Shown here: positions 35,867-37,120 of the stretch, piece by piece | Position numbering within the stretch: the stretch's first letter is position 1 | Layout of the letters: each line of letters begins with the position of its first letter | Assembly (NCBI RefSeq): GCF_900230255.1 | Contig: NZ_OCNJ01000020.1 | Span: forward strand, 1 to 37,120 | DNA: 37,120 bases | Source: Caenispirillum bisanense | Lineage (GTDB): Bacteria; Pseudomonadota; Alphaproteobacteria; Rhodospirillales; Rhodospirillaceae | Reading direction: 5' to 3' | The notes under the pieces: model-generated | What the model saw: only the letters and a program-made list of their open reading frames with translations | What the model was told of the DNA's origin: nothing | The model's database searches: none | Position numbers and translations under genes: made by a program

Positions 35867-37032
35867 CCGACGCACCGCTGGTCTTCATCGTCACCGGTGA
35901 ACCCTCGGGCGACCTGCTCGGCGCGCGGCTCATGCAGGCCCTGCGTGAGGCCACCGGCGGACAAGTTCGCTTCGCCGGCATCGGCGGCGAGTCCATGCAG
36001 GAACAGGGGCTCGACAGCCTGCACGACCTGTCGGACCTGGCGGTCATGGGCTTCCTGGAGGTGCTGCCGAAGGCGCGGCGCATCCTCGGCATCGTCCGCG
36101 AGACGGTGGACATGATCGAGCGCCTGAAGCCCGACATCCTGGTCACCGTCGACAGCTGGGGCTTCACGGGCCGCGTGCACGCCGCCGTGCGCAAGCGCGG
36201 CCTGCGGCTGCCGAAGGTGCATTACGTCGCGCCCATGGTGTGGGCGTGGAAGGAGAAACGGGCCAAGTCGGTGGCGGAGCGCGTCGACCACCTGATGTGC
36301 CTGCTGCCCAACGAGCCGCCGTATTTCGAGAAGCACGGCCTGGCCTGCACCCACGTCGGGCATTCCATCATCGAGAGCGGCGCCGGGCAGGGCGACGGCA
36401 CCGCCTTCCGCACCGCCCACGGCATACCGGCGGAAGTGCCGCTGATCTGCGTTCTGCCGGGCAGCCGGCGGGTGGAGGTGACGCGCCTGCTGCCGGTGTT
36501 TCGCGGTGCAGTGGAGCGGCTGGCGCGCGAGCGGCCGGGGCTCTGCGTCACCATTCCGACCGTCGCCACGGTCGCCGACGCCGTTGCGGCGGCCGTCGCC
36601 GAGTGGCCGGTGCCGGTGGTGGTGGTACGCGGCCAGCGCTCCCGCTACGACGCCTTCGCGGCCGCCGATGCCGCCATGGCCGCCTCCGGCACCGTGGCGC
36701 TGGAACTCGCCATGGCGGGACTGCCGCATCTGGTGGCATACCGTGTTTCGGCGCTGTCGGCCTGGCTGTTCCGCCGCTTCGTGACGGTACGCTTCGTCAA
36801 CCTGGTCAACCTGACGCTCGACCGCGCCGTGGTGCCGGAGTTGCTGCAGGAGGACTGCACAGCGGACCGGGTGGCGGCCGAGACGGCGCGGCTCATGGAC
36901 GACCGCGCGGCACGGGAGGCTCAGCGCGAGGGCTTCGCCGAAGCCCTGGCCGCCTTCCGCGGCGGCAGCGGCAGCCCCTCGGGCCGCGCCGCCGCCGTGG
37001 TGCTGGATCTGATGGCGCGGGGGCGGGCCTAG
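35863..37032 (+). CDS. lpxB: Lipid-A-disaccharide synthase
   Basis: The 389-residue GT-B (GT19) glycosyltransferase condenses lipid X with UDP-diacylglucosamine. FIVTGEPSGDLLGARLM opens the protein, followed by FAGIGGESMQEQGL, YVAPMVWAWKEKRAK, LLPNEPPYFEKHG and CVLPGSRRVEV; ASGTVALELAMAGLPHLVAYR forms the donor site. It is the last gene of the run in this window. The remaining 88 bases hold a palindrome and no gene start I can support. Confidence 0.98.
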   Translation: MTDAPLVFIVTGEPSGDLLGARLMQALREATGGQVRFAGIGGESMQEQGLDSLHDLSDLAVMGFLEVLPKARRILGIVRETVDMIERLKPDILVTVDSWGFTGRVHAAVRKRGLRLPKVHYVAPMVWAWKEKRAKSVAERVDHLMCLLPNEPPYFEKHGLACTHVGHSIIESGAGQGDGTAFRTAHGIPAEVPLICVLPGSRRVEVTRLLPVFRGAVERLARERPGLCVTIPTVATVADAVAAAVAEWPVPVVVVRGQRSRYDAFAAADAAMAASGTVALELAMAGLPHLVAYRVSALSAWLFRRFVTVRFVNLVNLTLDRAVVPELLQEDCTADRVAAETARLMDDRAAREAQREGFAEALAAFRGGSGSPSGRAAAVVLDLMARGRA

Positions 37033-37076
37033 GCCGTAAACTCATAAATTTCCTTGGCGTTATGCGGCCGTCGTGA

Positions 37077-37106
37077 TTCAAGGTTCCCGAACCAGGGAGC
37101 CTTGAA
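37077..37106. repeat. 12-bp stem-loop palindrome after lpxB
   Basis: TTCAAGGTTCCC pairs with GGGAGCCTTGAA (one G-T pair) around GAACCA. No T-run follows, so it is not a clear terminator. It might be an intergenic repeat or an operator of the next gene beyond the window. Confidence 0.5.
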
Positions 37107-37120
37107 TGACGCGCCGCCGC

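Overview
The window reads as a chromosomal segment of a high-GC alphaproteobacterium, most likely in or near the Rhodospirillales. I base this on the NDUFS4-type complex I accessory subunit beside a tRNA, on LpxI in place of LpxH, on the dense NNC/NNG codon usage, and on the order rpsB-tsf-pyrH-frr-uppS-cdsA-dxr-rseP-bamA-skp-lpxD-fabZ-lpxA-lpxI-lpxB. No species can be named from the sequence alone.

Left edge (1-2070): a broken tyrosine-recombinase gene lies just beyond the 3' end of a tRNA-Arg(UCU). This suggests the border of an integrated element that continues out of the window. Next come the complex I subunit gene, tRNA-Pro(UGG) and a bacteriohemerythrin ending in a bidirectional terminator.

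Middle (2228-18405): short operons of metabolic and accessory genes. metC-hisI-cobW form one tightly coupled unit (methionine, histidine and a metal-chaperone GTPase). Nudix-cysK-sseA-GNAT form a second (cysteine and sulfane sulfur). A divergent hydrolase-OsmC fusion, a DUF188 gene, a frameshifted DUF3500 gene with an HdeD-like membrane protein, an unknown gene, a LysR/EamA divergent pair, a DUF3253 gene, a TsdA-like dihaem cytochrome and a chemoreceptor follow. Sulfur chemistry recurs (MetC, CysK, SseA, TsdA). Several gaps hold palindromic repeats.

Right half (18578-37032): dnaE, then a long co-directional run for translation (S2, EF-Ts, RRF), UMP kinase, isoprenoid and phospholipid precursors (UppS, CdsA, Dxr) and outer-membrane biogenesis (RseP, BamA, Skp, LpxD, FabZ, LpxA, LpxI, LpxB). 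Many genes overlap by 1-14 bases. Together they build lipid A and insert outer-membrane proteins.

I did not find a convincing new multi-gene system. The best leads are small: a 136-bp element with terminal inverted repeats filling exactly the gap between two convergent stop codons; a pair of opposed palindromes whose stems differ but keep pairing; a 29-bp inverted repeat of CACCAAGA units next to dnaE; a perfect 15-bp palindrome upstream of tsdA; and a possible stem over the bamA ribosome binding site.
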